A stretch of DNA of 64,000 nt from Citricoccus sp. SGAir0253 (lineage in GTDB: Bacteria; Actinomycetota; Actinomycetes; Actinomycetales; Micrococcaceae), in NCBI RefSeq assembly GCF_005877055.1, contig NZ_CP039424.1, positions 744,001 through 808,000 on the forward strand. The letters run 5' to 3'. The position numbers and the translations under genes are program-made. This document shows, one piece after another, positions 23,340-32,604 of this stretch. The notes under the pieces were generated by a model. It was not told where the DNA came from. It searched no databases and saw only the letters and a list, made by a program, of their open reading frames with translations. Positions within the stretch are counted from its first letter, which is position 1. Each line of letters starts with the position of its first letter.

Positions 23340-25542
23340 GCAGGAAGGCGTAGTCCCACGCGCGGTCCTCCCACGCCCGGTAGCGCCCGGAGGCCCCGCC
23401 GTGGCCGCCGTCCATCTCCGTCTTCAGCACGATCGGCGCCCCGCCCGCGGCCAGCGGCGTGGACTGGTCCGAGGTGACCGTGCGGCGCAGCTGCTGCACC
23501 CACTTGGCCGGCTCCACGTAGAGCACCCGCGTGTCGTTGAGGGAGGTGACCGCGGCGATCGCCGGGTAGTCCGCGGCGCGCACGTTCTCGTAGGGGGAGT
23601 AGCCGGCCATGTACCGGTAGACCTCCGGGTCGGTGATCGGGTTGCCCCACTCCTCCCACTCCAGCGCGGACAGCGGCAGGTCCGGGTCCAGGATGGAGGT
23701 GAGCGCGTCCACGAACGGCACCTGCGCCAGGCACGCGCGGTACAGCTCCGGGGCCAGGTTCAGCACCGCGCCCATGAGCAGCCCGCCCGCCGAGCCGCCC
23801 ATGCACGCGATCCGGTCCGGGTCCACCCAGCCGGACTGCGCCACGAACCGGGTGGCGTCCACGAAGTCCGTGAACGTGTTCGCCTTGTGCAGCTTCTTGC
23901 CGTGCTCGTACCAGCCGCGGCCCAGCTCGCCGCCGCCGCGCACGTGCGCCACCACGTAGACCACCCCGCGGTCCAGCAGGGACAGCCGCGCCACGGACAG
24001 CCCCGGGTCCATCGAGGCCTCGTAGCTGCCGTAGCCGTAGACCACGCACGGGTTGGACCCGTCCCAGGGCGTGTCCCGGCGGCGGATCACGGTCAGCGGG
24101 ATGCCCACGCGGCGGTCCGTGCTCTCCGCGGGGGCCCACCACCGCTCCACGAGGTACTGCCCCGGGTCGTGGCCGGGGACCTCCACCTGGCGGCGCACGT
24201 GCAGCGCGCCGGCGTCCGCGCCCGCCCCGGCCTCCCAGTCCAGCACCTGCGCGGGCGTCACCCACGAGGTGTAGGACAGCCGCAGGAACGGCGACTCGTA
24301 CGGGGCGCCGGCGAGTTCGCACGAGTACAGCTCCTCGCCGAAGGCCGGCTCCACGGGGGCGGCCTGCTCCGCGGTGCCGAGGCCCTCGAGCGGCAGCACC
24401 ACGGTGCGCGGGGTCGTCTCCCGGCGCACGGCCAGGGCCAGGTGGGTGGCCGTGACGGCGGCGCCGTCCACCTTGGTGGTCTCGGAGTGCCCGACGACGG
24501 TGCGCCAGGAGTCCGGGTCCGTCACCGTGGCGCGGGGGGCCAGGGAGACCATGTTGTTCGGGGCGTCCCGGTCGTGGACGATCACGTAGTGGCGCTCGCC
24601 GTGCAGGGTCACGGGGTCCACGCCGTGCAGCAGGCCCAGGGCGCGGTCCACGAGCACGCGGGGCTCGCCGAGCGGCTCCGCGGCGGACTCCGGCAGGTCC
24701 AGGGCGCGCGTCTCGGCCACCTCCGAGTTGCCGATCGAGATGACGAGCTCGGTGCGGTCCGCCGAGAGGCCGATGCCGGACCACATCCCCGGGTCGTCCT
24801 CCTGGAACAGCAGCCGGTCCTGGTCCACCGGGGTGCCCAGGGCGTGGGCGAGGACCCGGTACGGGCGCCAGGACTCGTCCGGCACGGTGTAGAGCACGCG
24901 CGTGCCGGTGCGGTCGAACAGGACGCCGTAGGCCACGTCCGGGACCTCGTCCGCGAGGTCCTCGCCCGTGCGCAGGTCCCGCACGCGCAGGGTGAAGCGC
25001 TCGTCCCCGGAGTGGTCCACGGCGTAGGCCATCAGGTTCCCGTCCGGGGAGACGGCCATGCCGCCGAGGGAGAAGAACGGCTGCCCCTCCGCCTCGGCGT
25101 TGCCGTCCAGGATGACCTGCTCGCCGGCCACGGGCACGCCCGGGGTGACGACCGGCGGCGTCCAGTCCGCGTGCGGGTCACCGGTGTCCCGCGCCGGCAC
25201 CCGGCAGTGGACGGCGTACTGCCGGCCCTCCTCGGTGCGCACGAAGTACCACCAGTCGTCCTTGCGGGACGGCACGGACAGGTCCGTCTCCACGGTGTGC
25301 GCCTTGATCTCGGCGAAGATGGCGCGGCGCAGCGGCTCCTGGTCCGCCGTCACGGCCGCGGTGTACGCGTTCTCCGCCTCGAGGTGGGCGATCACCTCGG
25401 GGGACTCCTTGTCCCGCAGCCACTCGTAGTCGTCCGTGAACACCTCGCCGTGGTGCTCGCGGACCACGGGGCGCCGCTCGGCGACCGGGGGCCGGAGGGC
25501 GACCGGCGTGGTGGTGTCCGTGTTCGTCTGGGGGGAGGTCAT
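23278..25542 (-). CDS. ptrB: Prolyl oligopeptidase family serine peptidase (oligopeptidase B-like)
   Basis: This 754-residue S9 peptidase cleaves short peptides in the cytoplasm. An N-terminal beta-propeller region is followed by the hydrolase domain with YGYGSYEASMDPGLSVARLS, HVRGGGELGRGWYEHGK and the nucleophile in CMGGSAGGLLMGAVLN (G-G-S-A-G-G). The catalytic His is in the MDGGHGG segment near the C-terminus. These and the preference motifs resemble oligopeptidase B, which cuts after basic residues. Start: ATG at 25542, with GGAG upstream; an ATG three codons earlier (25551) is also possible. Confidence 0.9.
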   Translation of the reverse strand: MTSPQTNTDTTTPVALRPPVAERRPVVREHHGEVFTDDYEWLRDKESPEVIAHLEAENAYTAAVTADQEPLRRAIFAEIKAHTVETDLSVPSRKDDWWYFVRTEEGRQYAVHCRVPARDTGDPHADWTPPVVTPGVPVAGEQVILDGNAEAEGQPFFSLGGMAVSPDGNLMAYAVDHSGDERFTLRVRDLRTGEDLADEVPDVAYGVLFDRTGTRVLYTVPDESWRPYRVLAHALGTPVDQDRLLFQEDDPGMWSGIGLSADRTELVISIGNSEVAETRALDLPESAAEPLGEPRVLVDRALGLLHGVDPVTLHGERHYVIVHDRDAPNNMVSLAPRATVTDPDSWRTVVGHSETTKVDGAAVTATHLALAVRRETTPRTVVLPLEGLGTAEQAAPVEPAFGEELYSCELAGAPYESPFLRLSYTSWVTPAQVLDWEAGAGADAGALHVRRQVEVPGHDPGQYLVERWWAPAESTDRRVGIPLTVIRRRDTPWDGSNPCVVYGYGSYEASMDPGLSVARLSLLDRGVVYVVAHVRGGGELGRGWYEHGKKLHKANTFTDFVDATRFVAQSGWVDPDRIACMGGSAGGLLMGAVLNLAPELYRACLAQVPFVDALTSILDPDLPLSALEWEEWGNPITDPEVYRYMAGYSPYENVRAADYPAIAAVTSLNDTRVLYVEPAKWVQQLRRTVTSDQSTPLAAGGAPIVLKTEMDGGHGGASGRYRAWEDRAWDYAFLLTAFGATVPVPGAQPAAPSA

Positions 25543-25581
25543 GGACTCCATTGAACCCCAGGGCCGGCCCCCGGGCGGACC

Positions 25582-27140
25582 TCAGAGGCCGAGCAGCCCC
25601 CGGAACACGCCCATCCCGAAGTACAGGACGAAGGCGGCCGCGACGACCCACAGCAGCGGGTGCACCTCGCGGGCCCGGCCCTGGGCGGTGCGGACCACCG
25701 CGTAGGCGATCATGCCGGCGCCGATGCCGTTGGCGATCGAGTAGGTGAACGGCATCAGGACGATCGTCAGGAAGGCCGGCAGCGCGGCGCCCCAGTCGGT
25801 CCAGTCGATCTGCACCACCTGGGTGGCCATCATGAAGCCGACGACCACGAGGGCCGGGGCCACCGCCTCGAAGGGCACGAGGTGGATCAGCGGGGTGAGG
25901 AACATGGCCAGCAGGAACAGCACGCCGGTGACCACGGAGGCGAGGCCGGTGCGCGCCCCCTCGCCGATGCCCGTGCCGGACTCCACGAAGATCTGGTTGG
26001 CCGAGCCGGAGGCGCCGCCGCCGGCGGAGACGGCGAGCGCGTCCACCATCAGCACGCGGTTCAGGTCCGGGATCTGCCCGTCCGCCGTCACGTTGCCGGC
26101 CTCGCGGGCCAGACCCACGGAGGTGCCCATCGCGTCGAAGAACACGGACAGCAGGATGGCGAACACGAGCAGCAGGGCCATCAGCGGGCCCACCTGGGAG
26201 AAGGCGCCCAGGAGGTCCACGCTGCCGACGAGCGAGAGGTCCGGGGCGCTCCACTCGGGCACGGAGGGGGCGACGAGGGACCAGCCGGTGGGGTTGACGG
26301 TGCCGTCGGCGGCCACGGACGGGCCGATCCGGAACACCGCCTCGAGGACGTTGGCCAGCACGGTGGCCACCACGATGCCGATGAGGATGGCCCCCCGGGT
26401 GCGCCGGACGACCAGCACGGCGGTGACCAGCAGGCCCACGATGAACACGAGCACCGGCCAGCCCTCGAGCTCGCCGCCGGTGCCCAGGCCGACCGGCACC
26501 GTGGTGCCCGCCGCATCCGGCACGCGGCGGATGAACCCCGCGTTGACGAGGCCGATGAGCGCGATGAACAGGCCGATGCCGACCACGATGCCCGTCTTCA
26601 GGGCGTCCGGGACCGCGTTGAACACCGCCTGCCGGAACCCCGTGGCCACGAGCAGGACCATGACGAGGCCGGCGATCACCACCAGGCCCATCATGGCCGG
26701 CCACGTCAGGCCCTGGGTGGTGGCGACGGTGATGGCCACGAGGGCGTTGACCCCCAGGCCGGCCGCCAGCGCGAACGGGTGGCGGGCCCACACGCCCATC
26801 GCGATCGTGGCCACGCCGGCCACCAGGGCGGTGACGGCGGCCACGCGGCCGATCCCCAGCGTGTCGCCGTTCGCGTCCACGCCCGAGAGCACGAGCGGGT
26901 TGAGCACGATGATGTAGCTCATCGCCAGGAACGTGGCCAGCCCGCCCCGGACCTCCTGGCCCACGGTGGAGCCGCGGTGGGAGACGAGGAAGAAGCGGTC
27001 GAGGCCGTTGCGCGGGCGGGCGGACTCGACCGCGTTGAGGGTGGTCAGCGGCGAGGCGCCCGCGGGGGCGGCGGTGGCCGTCGCCGGGGTCGTCTCGGGG
27101 CGGTCGGGGGGAAGGGCTCGGACGAGGACATGGGTGCCAT
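25582..27140 (-). CDS. NCS2 family purine permease, apparent frameshift near the N-terminus
   Basis: The conserved protein reads from RNGLDRFFLVSHRGSTVGQE through about 12-14 membrane helices to 25582. ATFLAMSYIIVLNPLVLSG, FFDAMGTSVGLAREAG and GASGSANQIFVESGTGIGEG mark the guanine/hypoxanthine (AzgA/GhxP-type) permeases. In this frame there is no ATG, GTG or TTG between the conserved region and an implausible GTG at 27210. Two good ATGs (27140 and 27131) lie in another frame; adding one C to the six-C run at 27111-27106 joins them to the permease frame and gives about 519 residues. The start is thus uncertain: sequencing error, true mutation or unusual start. Confidence 0.75.
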
Positions 27141-27198
27141 GGTAGCGACGGCGGCCCGGCCGGTTCCGCGCGAGGGCGGTGCTGCTACACTCGCGCGT

Positions 27199-27246
27199 GA
27201 TCCGGGTCACGGCCCGGGCCGCGATCCGGGTCGCCACCCGGGCCAC
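27199..27246. repeat. Imperfect 24-bp tandem duplication with palindromic cores
   Basis: Bases 27199-27222 and 27223-27246 match at about 20 of 24 positions. Each begins GATCCGGGTC, itself nearly palindromic, and GTGA/TCAC arms flank the first copy (27197-27210). It lies between the divergent permease and hydrolase genes, near a TACACT -10-like element at 27186, and may bind a regulator. Confidence 0.45.
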
Positions 27247-27258
27247 AGGGGGCACGCC

Positions 27259-28938
27259 ATGCCGGACGGACCGCCGTTCCACCTGCGCTTCCGCGCGCCG
27301 CGGGCCCACCCCCGCGAGCGCGGCGGGGAGCCGCCGCGGCCGCGGACGGTGGAGGTCCCGGAGGTCGCCGGCGGGATGCGGGTCCACGTGGACCTCGCCA
27401 TCCCCGTCCGCTCCGGCGGCGTGGCCCGCGCGGACCTCTACGCGCGGCCGGACGGGGTGCCCTGCCCGGTGATCGTCAGCTGGTCGCCCTACGGCAAGCA
27501 CGTGCGCGAGGACCTCGGCGTCGTCCGGCCCACGTCCGGCATCCCGCCCGGCTCCACGAGCGCGTGGACCACCTTCGAGGCCCCGGACCCGGCCCGCTGG
27601 GTCCCGGCCGGCTACGCCCTGCTGGTCGTCGACGCCCCGGGCACCTGGTACTCCGGGCGGCGGGCCACCTACTGCTCGCCGGAGGAGGCGTGGGACTTCC
27701 ACGACGTGATCGAGTGGGCCGCGGCCCAGCCCTGGTGCGACGGCGCCGTGGGGCTCAGCGGTGTCTCGTACCTGACGGTGTCCCAGTGGCGCGTCGCGGA
27801 GCTGGCCCCGCCGCACCTGCGGGCGATCAACCCGTGGGAGGGGTGGACGGACACGTACCGGGAGGTCGCCCGGCACGGCGGGATCCCGGAGACGTGGTTC
27901 TGGCCGTACATCTGGGACCGGTGGGGCTTCGGCGCCGGGGAGATGGAGGACCTCGAGGCGGAGGACCGGGAGCACCCCTGGTGGGACGCGTTCTGGGCCT
28001 CCAAGGCGGCCACGCCGGAGCGCGTGGCCGTGCCGGCCCTCGTCGTCGCCGGCTGGGCGGACCAGGGGCTGCACGCGCGGGGCACCCTGGAGGGCTTCCG
28101 CAGGCTCGGCTCGGAGGACAAGTGGCTGGTGGTCCACGGGCTCAAGAAGTGGGCCGAGTACTACCGGCCGGAGAACGTGGAGCTGCAGCTGCGGTTCTTC
28201 GACCGCTTCCTGAAGGGGGTGGACAACGGCTTCGAGGACCGGCCGCGCGTGCAGCTCCAGGTCCGCGAGGCCGGGCCGGCCCACCGGACCCGGTCCGCCG
28301 CGAGCTGGCCCGTGGAGGGCGGGCGCCGCACGGCCCTGCACCTGGACGCGGCGCGGGGGCTGATGTCCACCGCGGCCCCTGCCGCCGCCGCGACCGTGGA
28401 CTACGACGCCCTGGGCAGCTACCCGGGGCCGTCACGGGTGGAGTTCCGGCACCGCTTCGAGGAGGACGCCGACGTGATCGGCTCCGCGACGGCCGTGCTG
28501 TACATGGACAGCCCCGGCCACGAGGACCTGGACGTGTTCGTCGCGCTGGCCAAGGAGGACCGCCGGGGGCGGACGGTCGGCTTCCCCTTCTACGGCATCC
28601 TCGACGACGGCCCGGTGGCCCTGGGCTGGCTGCGCGCCTCGCACCGCCGGCTCGCGGAGGCGGGCGACGCGCCCTTCCCGGTCCACGCCCACGACGGCCC
28701 GGAGCCGCTGGGGACCGTGCGCCCCGTCCGGCTCGACGTGGAGATCTGGCCCTCGGCCACGCACTTCGCGGCCGGGGAGACGCTCGTGCTCGTGGTGCAG
28801 GGCACCGACGTCAAGAAGTACCCCAAGCCCCTGCTGGTCGCCCGGCACGAGGACTCGGTCAACGCCGGCCGGCACGTGCTGCACACCGGTCCGGCGGCAC
28901 CCTCCCGGCTCGAGCTGGACCTGCACGATCCCGCCTGA
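27259..28938 (+). CDS. CocE/NonD family alpha/beta hydrolase
   Basis: The 559-residue protein resembles cocaine esterase/X-Pro dipeptidyl-peptidase-like S15 hydrolases. The nucleophile is Ser in GLSGVSYLTVSQW, VVDAPGTWYSG precedes it, and the second half has the jelly-roll domain (e.g. SATAVLYMDSPGHEDLDVFV and LVLVVQGTDV). Asp and His of the triad are expected around VVAGWADQGLHARG and VVHGLKKW. It lacks a signal peptide, so it should act in the cytoplasm. The ATG at 27259 has no strong ribosome-binding site. Natural substrate unknown. Confidence 0.87.
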   Translation: MPDGPPFHLRFRAPRAHPRERGGEPPRPRTVEVPEVAGGMRVHVDLAIPVRSGGVARADLYARPDGVPCPVIVSWSPYGKHVREDLGVVRPTSGIPPGSTSAWTTFEAPDPARWVPAGYALLVVDAPGTWYSGRRATYCSPEEAWDFHDVIEWAAAQPWCDGAVGLSGVSYLTVSQWRVAELAPPHLRAINPWEGWTDTYREVARHGGIPETWFWPYIWDRWGFGAGEMEDLEAEDREHPWWDAFWASKAATPERVAVPALVVAGWADQGLHARGTLEGFRRLGSEDKWLVVHGLKKWAEYYRPENVELQLRFFDRFLKGVDNGFEDRPRVQLQVREAGPAHRTRSAASWPVEGGRRTALHLDAARGLMSTAAPAAAATVDYDALGSYPGPSRVEFRHRFEEDADVIGSATAVLYMDSPGHEDLDVFVALAKEDRRGRTVGFPFYGILDDGPVALGWLRASHRRLAEAGDAPFPVHAHDGPEPLGTVRPVRLDVEIWPSATHFAAGETLVLVVQGTDVKKYPKPLLVARHEDSVNAGRHVLHTGPAAPSRLELDLHDPA

Positions 28939-28962
28939 GGGACCGCCGGCAGACCCGTCCCG

Positions 28963-29009
28963 GGATTGTTCGCGGGATTGTTGCCAATCCGGGGGAGGGG
29001 TCCTAGGCT
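28963..29009 (+). promoter_or_regulatory. Promoter and operator-like repeats of the branched-chain ABC operon
   Basis: TTGCCA (28981-28986) and TAGGCT (29004-29009) are 17 bases apart, a near-ideal promoter. Overlapping the -35 is an inverted repeat GGATTG (28975-28980) / CAATCC (28985-28990), and another GGATTG occurs one helical turn upstream (28963-28968). Such placement suits a repressor or an activator acting on the operon. Confidence 0.65.
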
Positions 29010-29056
29010 CGACCCCAGGTGATGCGCGTCACACGGCACCGGCGGGAGGAGGTCCC

Positions 29057-29839
29057 TTGGCTGCTCGACTCACGCTCGAGGGCGTCAGCCTCCACTTCGG
29101 GGGCGTGCAGGTGCTGCAGGACGTGGGCTTCGACGTGGACCCCGGCACGGTGCTGGGCCTCGTCGGGCCGAACGGCGCGGGCAAGACCTCCCTGTTCAAC
29201 TGCATCTCCGGGCACTACGTCCCCAGTTCCGGCTCGATCCGGATCGACGGGGCGGAGATCAGCCGGACGCCGCCGGCCGGGATGTCCCGGCACGGCCTGG
29301 CCCGGACGTTCCAGCACCCGGCCCTGCAGCTCGAGGCGAGCGTGCTGGACAACGTGCTCCTGGGCGGGCACGCGCGCCTGCCCGGCGGACCGGGGCCGTG
29401 GGCCCTGCGCCTGCCGCCGATGGTCCGCAGCGAGCGCTCCCTGCGCGTGGAGGCCCTGCGGCTACTGGAGGAGCTCGGGCTCGGCTGGGCCGCGTGGCTG
29501 CCGGCGGACGAGCTCTCCCACGGGCTGCACAAGGGGATCGAGCTGTGCCGGGCCCTGCTCTCGCGGCCGCAGGTCCTGCTGCTCGACGAGCCCGCCGCGG
29601 GCCTGTCCGCCGGGGAGGTCGACGCGTTCATCGCGACCGTGCGGTCCCTGCGCGCCGCGGGCGAGGTGACCGTGGTGATCGTGGAGCACCACATGGGCGT
29701 CATCTCCGCGCTGACCGACCACGTGGTGGTGCTGGACCACGGGCGCAAGCTCATGGAGGGCACCGCCGCCGAGGCGCAGTCCGACCCGCGGGTGATCGAG
29801 GCCTACCTCGGGAAGGACGCCGCGGATGACGCTGCTTGA
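29057..29839 (+). CDS. livG: Branched-chain amino acid-type ABC transporter ATP-binding protein LivG
   Basis: The 260-residue ATPase shows Walker A GPNGAGKTSLFN, Q-loop ARTFQHPALQ, a weak ABC signature ELSHGLHKGIELCRALL (normally LSYG) and Walker B VLLLDEPAAGL, with the switch His in VIVEHHMGV. The long insert after the Q-loop is typical of LivG. The TTG start at 29057 is supported by GGGAGGAGG just upstream. It is the first gene of a five-gene operon and overlaps livF by 14 bases. The SHG instead of SGG in the signature is noteworthy. Confidence 0.9.
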   Translation: MAARLTLEGVSLHFGGVQVLQDVGFDVDPGTVLGLVGPNGAGKTSLFNCISGHYVPSSGSIRIDGAEISRTPPAGMSRHGLARTFQHPALQLEASVLDNVLLGGHARLPGGPGPWALRLPPMVRSERSLRVEALRLLEELGLGWAAWLPADELSHGLHKGIELCRALLSRPQVLLLDEPAAGLSAGEVDAFIATVRSLRAAGEVTVVIVEHHMGVISALTDHVVVLDHGRKLMEGTAAEAQSDPRVIEAYLGKDAADDAA

Positions 29840-30536
29840 GATCACCGACCTGACCGCCTCCTACGGGCCCGTGCAGGTGCTCGGCGGGGTGTCCCTCAGC
29901 GTGCCCGAGCAGGGCGCCGTGGGCATCCTCGGGGCCAACGGGGCGGGCAAGACCACCACGCTGCGCGCCATCAGCGGCATGGTCCGCACCGGTGGCAGCA
30001 TCCGCTTCGAGGGCCGGGACATCCGCGGCCGGCGCCCGGACGAGGTGGCGGCCCTGGGGATCGCCCACGTGCCGGAGGGCCGGGGCACCCTGGGCAACCT
30101 CACCGTGCGGGAGAACCTGCAGGTGGGCGCCTACCTCCGCAAGGACCGCAAGGGGATCCGGGAGGACATGGAGCACCTCCTGGAGCTGTTCCCGAACCTG
30201 AGGGAACGCTACGGGTCCAACGCCTCGGCGCTGTCCGGCGGCGAGCAGCAGATGCTCGCCGTGGGCCGGGCCTACATGGCCCGCCCGAAGCTGCTGCTGC
30301 TGGACGAGGCCTCGCTCGGCCTGGCCCCGAGCACGGCGCGCACGGTGTACGACGCCATCCGGGTGCTGCGCGAGCAGACCGGGGTGGCCATGCTCCTCGT
30401 GGAGCAGAACGCCAACCTCGCCTTCACGATCGTGGACACCGCCACCGTCCTCGAGACCGGCCGCAGCATCCTGACGGGCACGTCCCAGGAGCTGCGCGGC
30501 CGGGACGAGATCCGCAAGGCCTACCTGGGAGGCTGA
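29826..30536 (+). CDS. livF: Branched-chain amino acid-type ABC transporter ATP-binding protein LivF
   Basis: The 236-residue ATPase has Walker A GANGAGKTTTLRAISG, HVPEGRGTLGNLTVRENL (Q-loop region and LivF hallmark), signature ALSGGEQQMLAVGRAYM and Walker B LLLLDEASLGLAP, and VEQNANLAF with the switch region. It pairs with LivG as a heterodimer. ATG at 29826 lies within the end of livG; the stop overlaps livH by one base. Confidence 0.92.
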   Translation: MTLLEITDLTASYGPVQVLGGVSLSVPEQGAVGILGANGAGKTTTLRAISGMVRTGGSIRFEGRDIRGRRPDEVAALGIAHVPEGRGTLGNLTVRENLQVGAYLRKDRKGIREDMEHLLELFPNLRERYGSNASALSGGEQQMLAVGRAYMARPKLLLLDEASLGLAPSTARTVYDAIRVLREQTGVAMLLVEQNANLAFTIVDTATVLETGRSILTGTSQELRGRDEIRKAYLGG

Positions 30537-31420
30537 TGATGGGGACCTTCATCCAGCTCGTCGTCGACGGGCTCGCCCTCGGCTCGGTCTACGGCGCCAT
30601 CGCCCTGGCGATCGTGCTGGTCCACCAGTCCACCGGCATGATCAACTTCGCGCAGGGCGGCATGGCGGTGCTCTCGGCCTACCTGTCCTTCACGTTCCTC
30701 GGGCTGGGCGTGCCGCTGCTGCTGGCGATCGTGCTCTCCGTGGCCGCCTCCTTCGTCCTCGGGGCGCTGGTCGAGCGGTTCCTGATGCGCCGGTTCATGC
30801 GCGGCGAGGCCGACACCCAGGTGGTGGTCACGGTCGGCCTGCTCACCCTGGTCACCGGGATCTGCGGCTGGCTGTGGTCCTACAACAACCTCCAGTTCCC
30901 GTCCCTGTTCCCGTCCGCGGGGTTCTCGCTGCTCGGCGCCGCGATCAGCTGGCGATCGCTGGGCACCTTCGTGGTCATCGCCGGCATCATGGTCCTGCTC
31001 CAGCTGCTGTTCCAGGGCACCCGGCTGGGCCTGGCCCTGCGGGCGGTCGCGGACAACCGGCAGTCGGCGGCGTTCTCCGGGCTGCCGGTCGGGAGGCTGC
31101 TCATGGTGGGCTGGGGCCTGGCCGCCGCCCTCGGCGCGGTGGCCGGCTCGCTCGTGGCCCCGCGGCTGTCCCTGACCCCCGGGATGCTGGACACCGTGCT
31201 GGTGTACGCCCTGGCCGCCGTCATCCTGGGCGGGGCCACGAGCCCCGTGGGCGTGGTCGTGGCCGCCTGGCTGATCGGCGTGCTGGAGAACCTCGCCGCC
31301 GTGTACCTGCCGTTCATCGGCCACGACCTGAAGATCGCCGTGCCGTTCATCCTGCTGTTCGTGGTGCTGCTGCTGCGGCCCCAGGGCCTGTTCGGGCGCA
31401 AGAGCGTGGTGCGCGTGTGA
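30536..31420 (+). CDS. livH: Branched-chain amino acid-type ABC transporter permease LivH
   Basis: The 294-residue permease has about eight membrane helices and the LivH hallmarks LALGSVYGAIALAIVLVHQS, MINFAQGGMAVLSAYLSF and AVILGGATSPVGVVVAAWL. RAVADNRQSAAFSGLPVGRL is the cytoplasmic coupling (EAA-like) loop. Two ATGs in tandem (30536, 30539) can start it; the first overlaps the livF stop. It forms the channel with LivM. Confidence 0.92.
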   Translation: MMGTFIQLVVDGLALGSVYGAIALAIVLVHQSTGMINFAQGGMAVLSAYLSFTFLGLGVPLLLAIVLSVAASFVLGALVERFLMRRFMRGEADTQVVVTVGLLTLVTGICGWLWSYNNLQFPSLFPSAGFSLLGAAISWRSLGTFVVIAGIMVLLQLLFQGTRLGLALRAVADNRQSAAFSGLPVGRLLMVGWGLAAALGAVAGSLVAPRLSLTPGMLDTVLVYALAAVILGGATSPVGVVVAAWLIGVLENLAAVYLPFIGHDLKIAVPFILLFVVLLLRPQGLFGRKSVVRV

Positions 31421-32604
31421 TGGCCACGACGAGAGGACCGGGAGCGCCCGTGGACCAGGCCACCACCCCCGCCGCCGCCCCGCGCCGCCCTGCCCGGAGG
31501 GCGGGACCGCTGCAGGACCGCCGGGTCCGGCTCGCGCTGGGGATCCTCGCCGTCCTGGCGCTCGTCGTCGCCCCGCTGCTGCTGCCCATCCCGGTGAACC
31601 AGACCCTCGCCCGCATCGGCGTCTACGCCGTCGCCGTGCTCGGGCTCAACGTCATCATGGGGTACACCGGGCAGGTCTCCCTCGGCCAGATCTTCTTCCT
31701 CGGCCTCGGGGCGTACGTCACGGCGTACGGGGTCAACCAGGACTGGAACATCGTGCTGGTGTTCGCCGCGGCCGTGCTGGCGTGCGCCGTGGCGGGCGTG
31801 CTCGTGGCCCTGGCCGCCGCGCGGCTCGGCGGGCTGGCGATCGCCATGGTGACCATCGCCCTGCCCATCCTGGGCGTGCCGCTGGCCAAGCGCCTGGGCG
31901 AGTTCACCGGCGGCTCCCAGGGCACCTCGGCCCGCTTCTCCGCCGCCCCGGACTGGTCCGGGCTGGCCGACGACCAGTGGCAGTACTACCTCGTGCTGCT
32001 CATCGGCGGGGCCGTCTTCCTCATGGTGCACAACCTGGTGCGCGGCAAGTACGGGCGGGCGTTCCGGATCGTCAAGGAGAACGAGGCCGTGGCCGGGGCG
32101 ATGGGCATCTCGCCCTACCGGTACAAGGTCCTGGCGTTCACCATCGCCGCCATGGTCGGCGGGGTCAGCGGGTTCCTCTACATGGTGGTCGTGCAGTACA
32201 CCTCCCCGGAGACCCTGGCCTTCCACCACTCCATCAGCCTGCTCGCCTCGATGGTCGTCGGCGGCGCCGGCAGCATCATCGGCTCCCTGCTCGGCGGGGT
32301 CTACTACGTCCTCGTGCCGAACGTCATCAACGACGTGGCGCCCACCCTGACCGCGCTCATCCAGGGCATCGTCCTGCTGGCCGTGCTCTTCGTCCTGCCC
32401 GGCGGGCTCGCCAGCCTGCCGCGCGTGGCGCGCCGCCTCACCCGTCGCCGCTCCCCGGGCGCCCCCGCACGGGAGGCCGGTTCCTCCGGCCCCGACACCT
32501 CCGACCGCCCCGACGGTTCCCACCGCCCCGACGGTCCGGACAGCCCCCACCAGCCCGACCAGCCCGAGAGGCCCGGGACGACAGAGAAGGAAGAGACCCC
32601 ATGA
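31420..32604 (+). CDS. livM: Branched-chain amino acid-type ABC transporter permease LivM
   Basis: The 394-residue permease has the LivM hallmarks VLGLNVIMGYTGQVSLGQIF and RIVKENEAVAGAMGISPYRYK (coupling loop) and SMVVGGAGSIIGSLLGGVYY. The ATG at 31420 shares one base with the livH stop. An unusual feature is a C-terminal hydrophilic tail of about 50 residues rich in Pro, Asp and Ser with repeated RPDG, absent from classic LivM; it may be disordered. The stop overlaps the livJ-type gene by 4 bases. Confidence 0.92.
   Translation: MATTRGPGAPVDQATTPAAAPRRPARRAGPLQDRRVRLALGILAVLALVVAPLLLPIPVNQTLARIGVYAVAVLGLNVIMGYTGQVSLGQIFFLGLGAYVTAYGVNQDWNIVLVFAAAVLACAVAGVLVALAAARLGGLAIAMVTIALPILGVPLAKRLGEFTGGSQGTSARFSAAPDWSGLADDQWQYYLVLLIGGAVFLMVHNLVRGKYGRAFRIVKENEAVAGAMGISPYRYKVLAFTIAAMVGGVSGFLYMVVVQYTSPETLAFHHSISLLASMVVGGAGSIIGSLLGGVYYVLVPNVINDVAPTLTALIQGIVLLAVLFVLPGGLASLPRVARRLTRRRSPGAPAREAGSSGPDTSDRPDGSHRPDGPDSPHQPDQPERPGTTEKEETP

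Noticed and set aside
30880-32550. Long minus-strand frame opposite livH and livM
   Set aside because: The product is Asp/His/Gly-rich shadow sequence without any domain; the plus strand has clear permease motifs.
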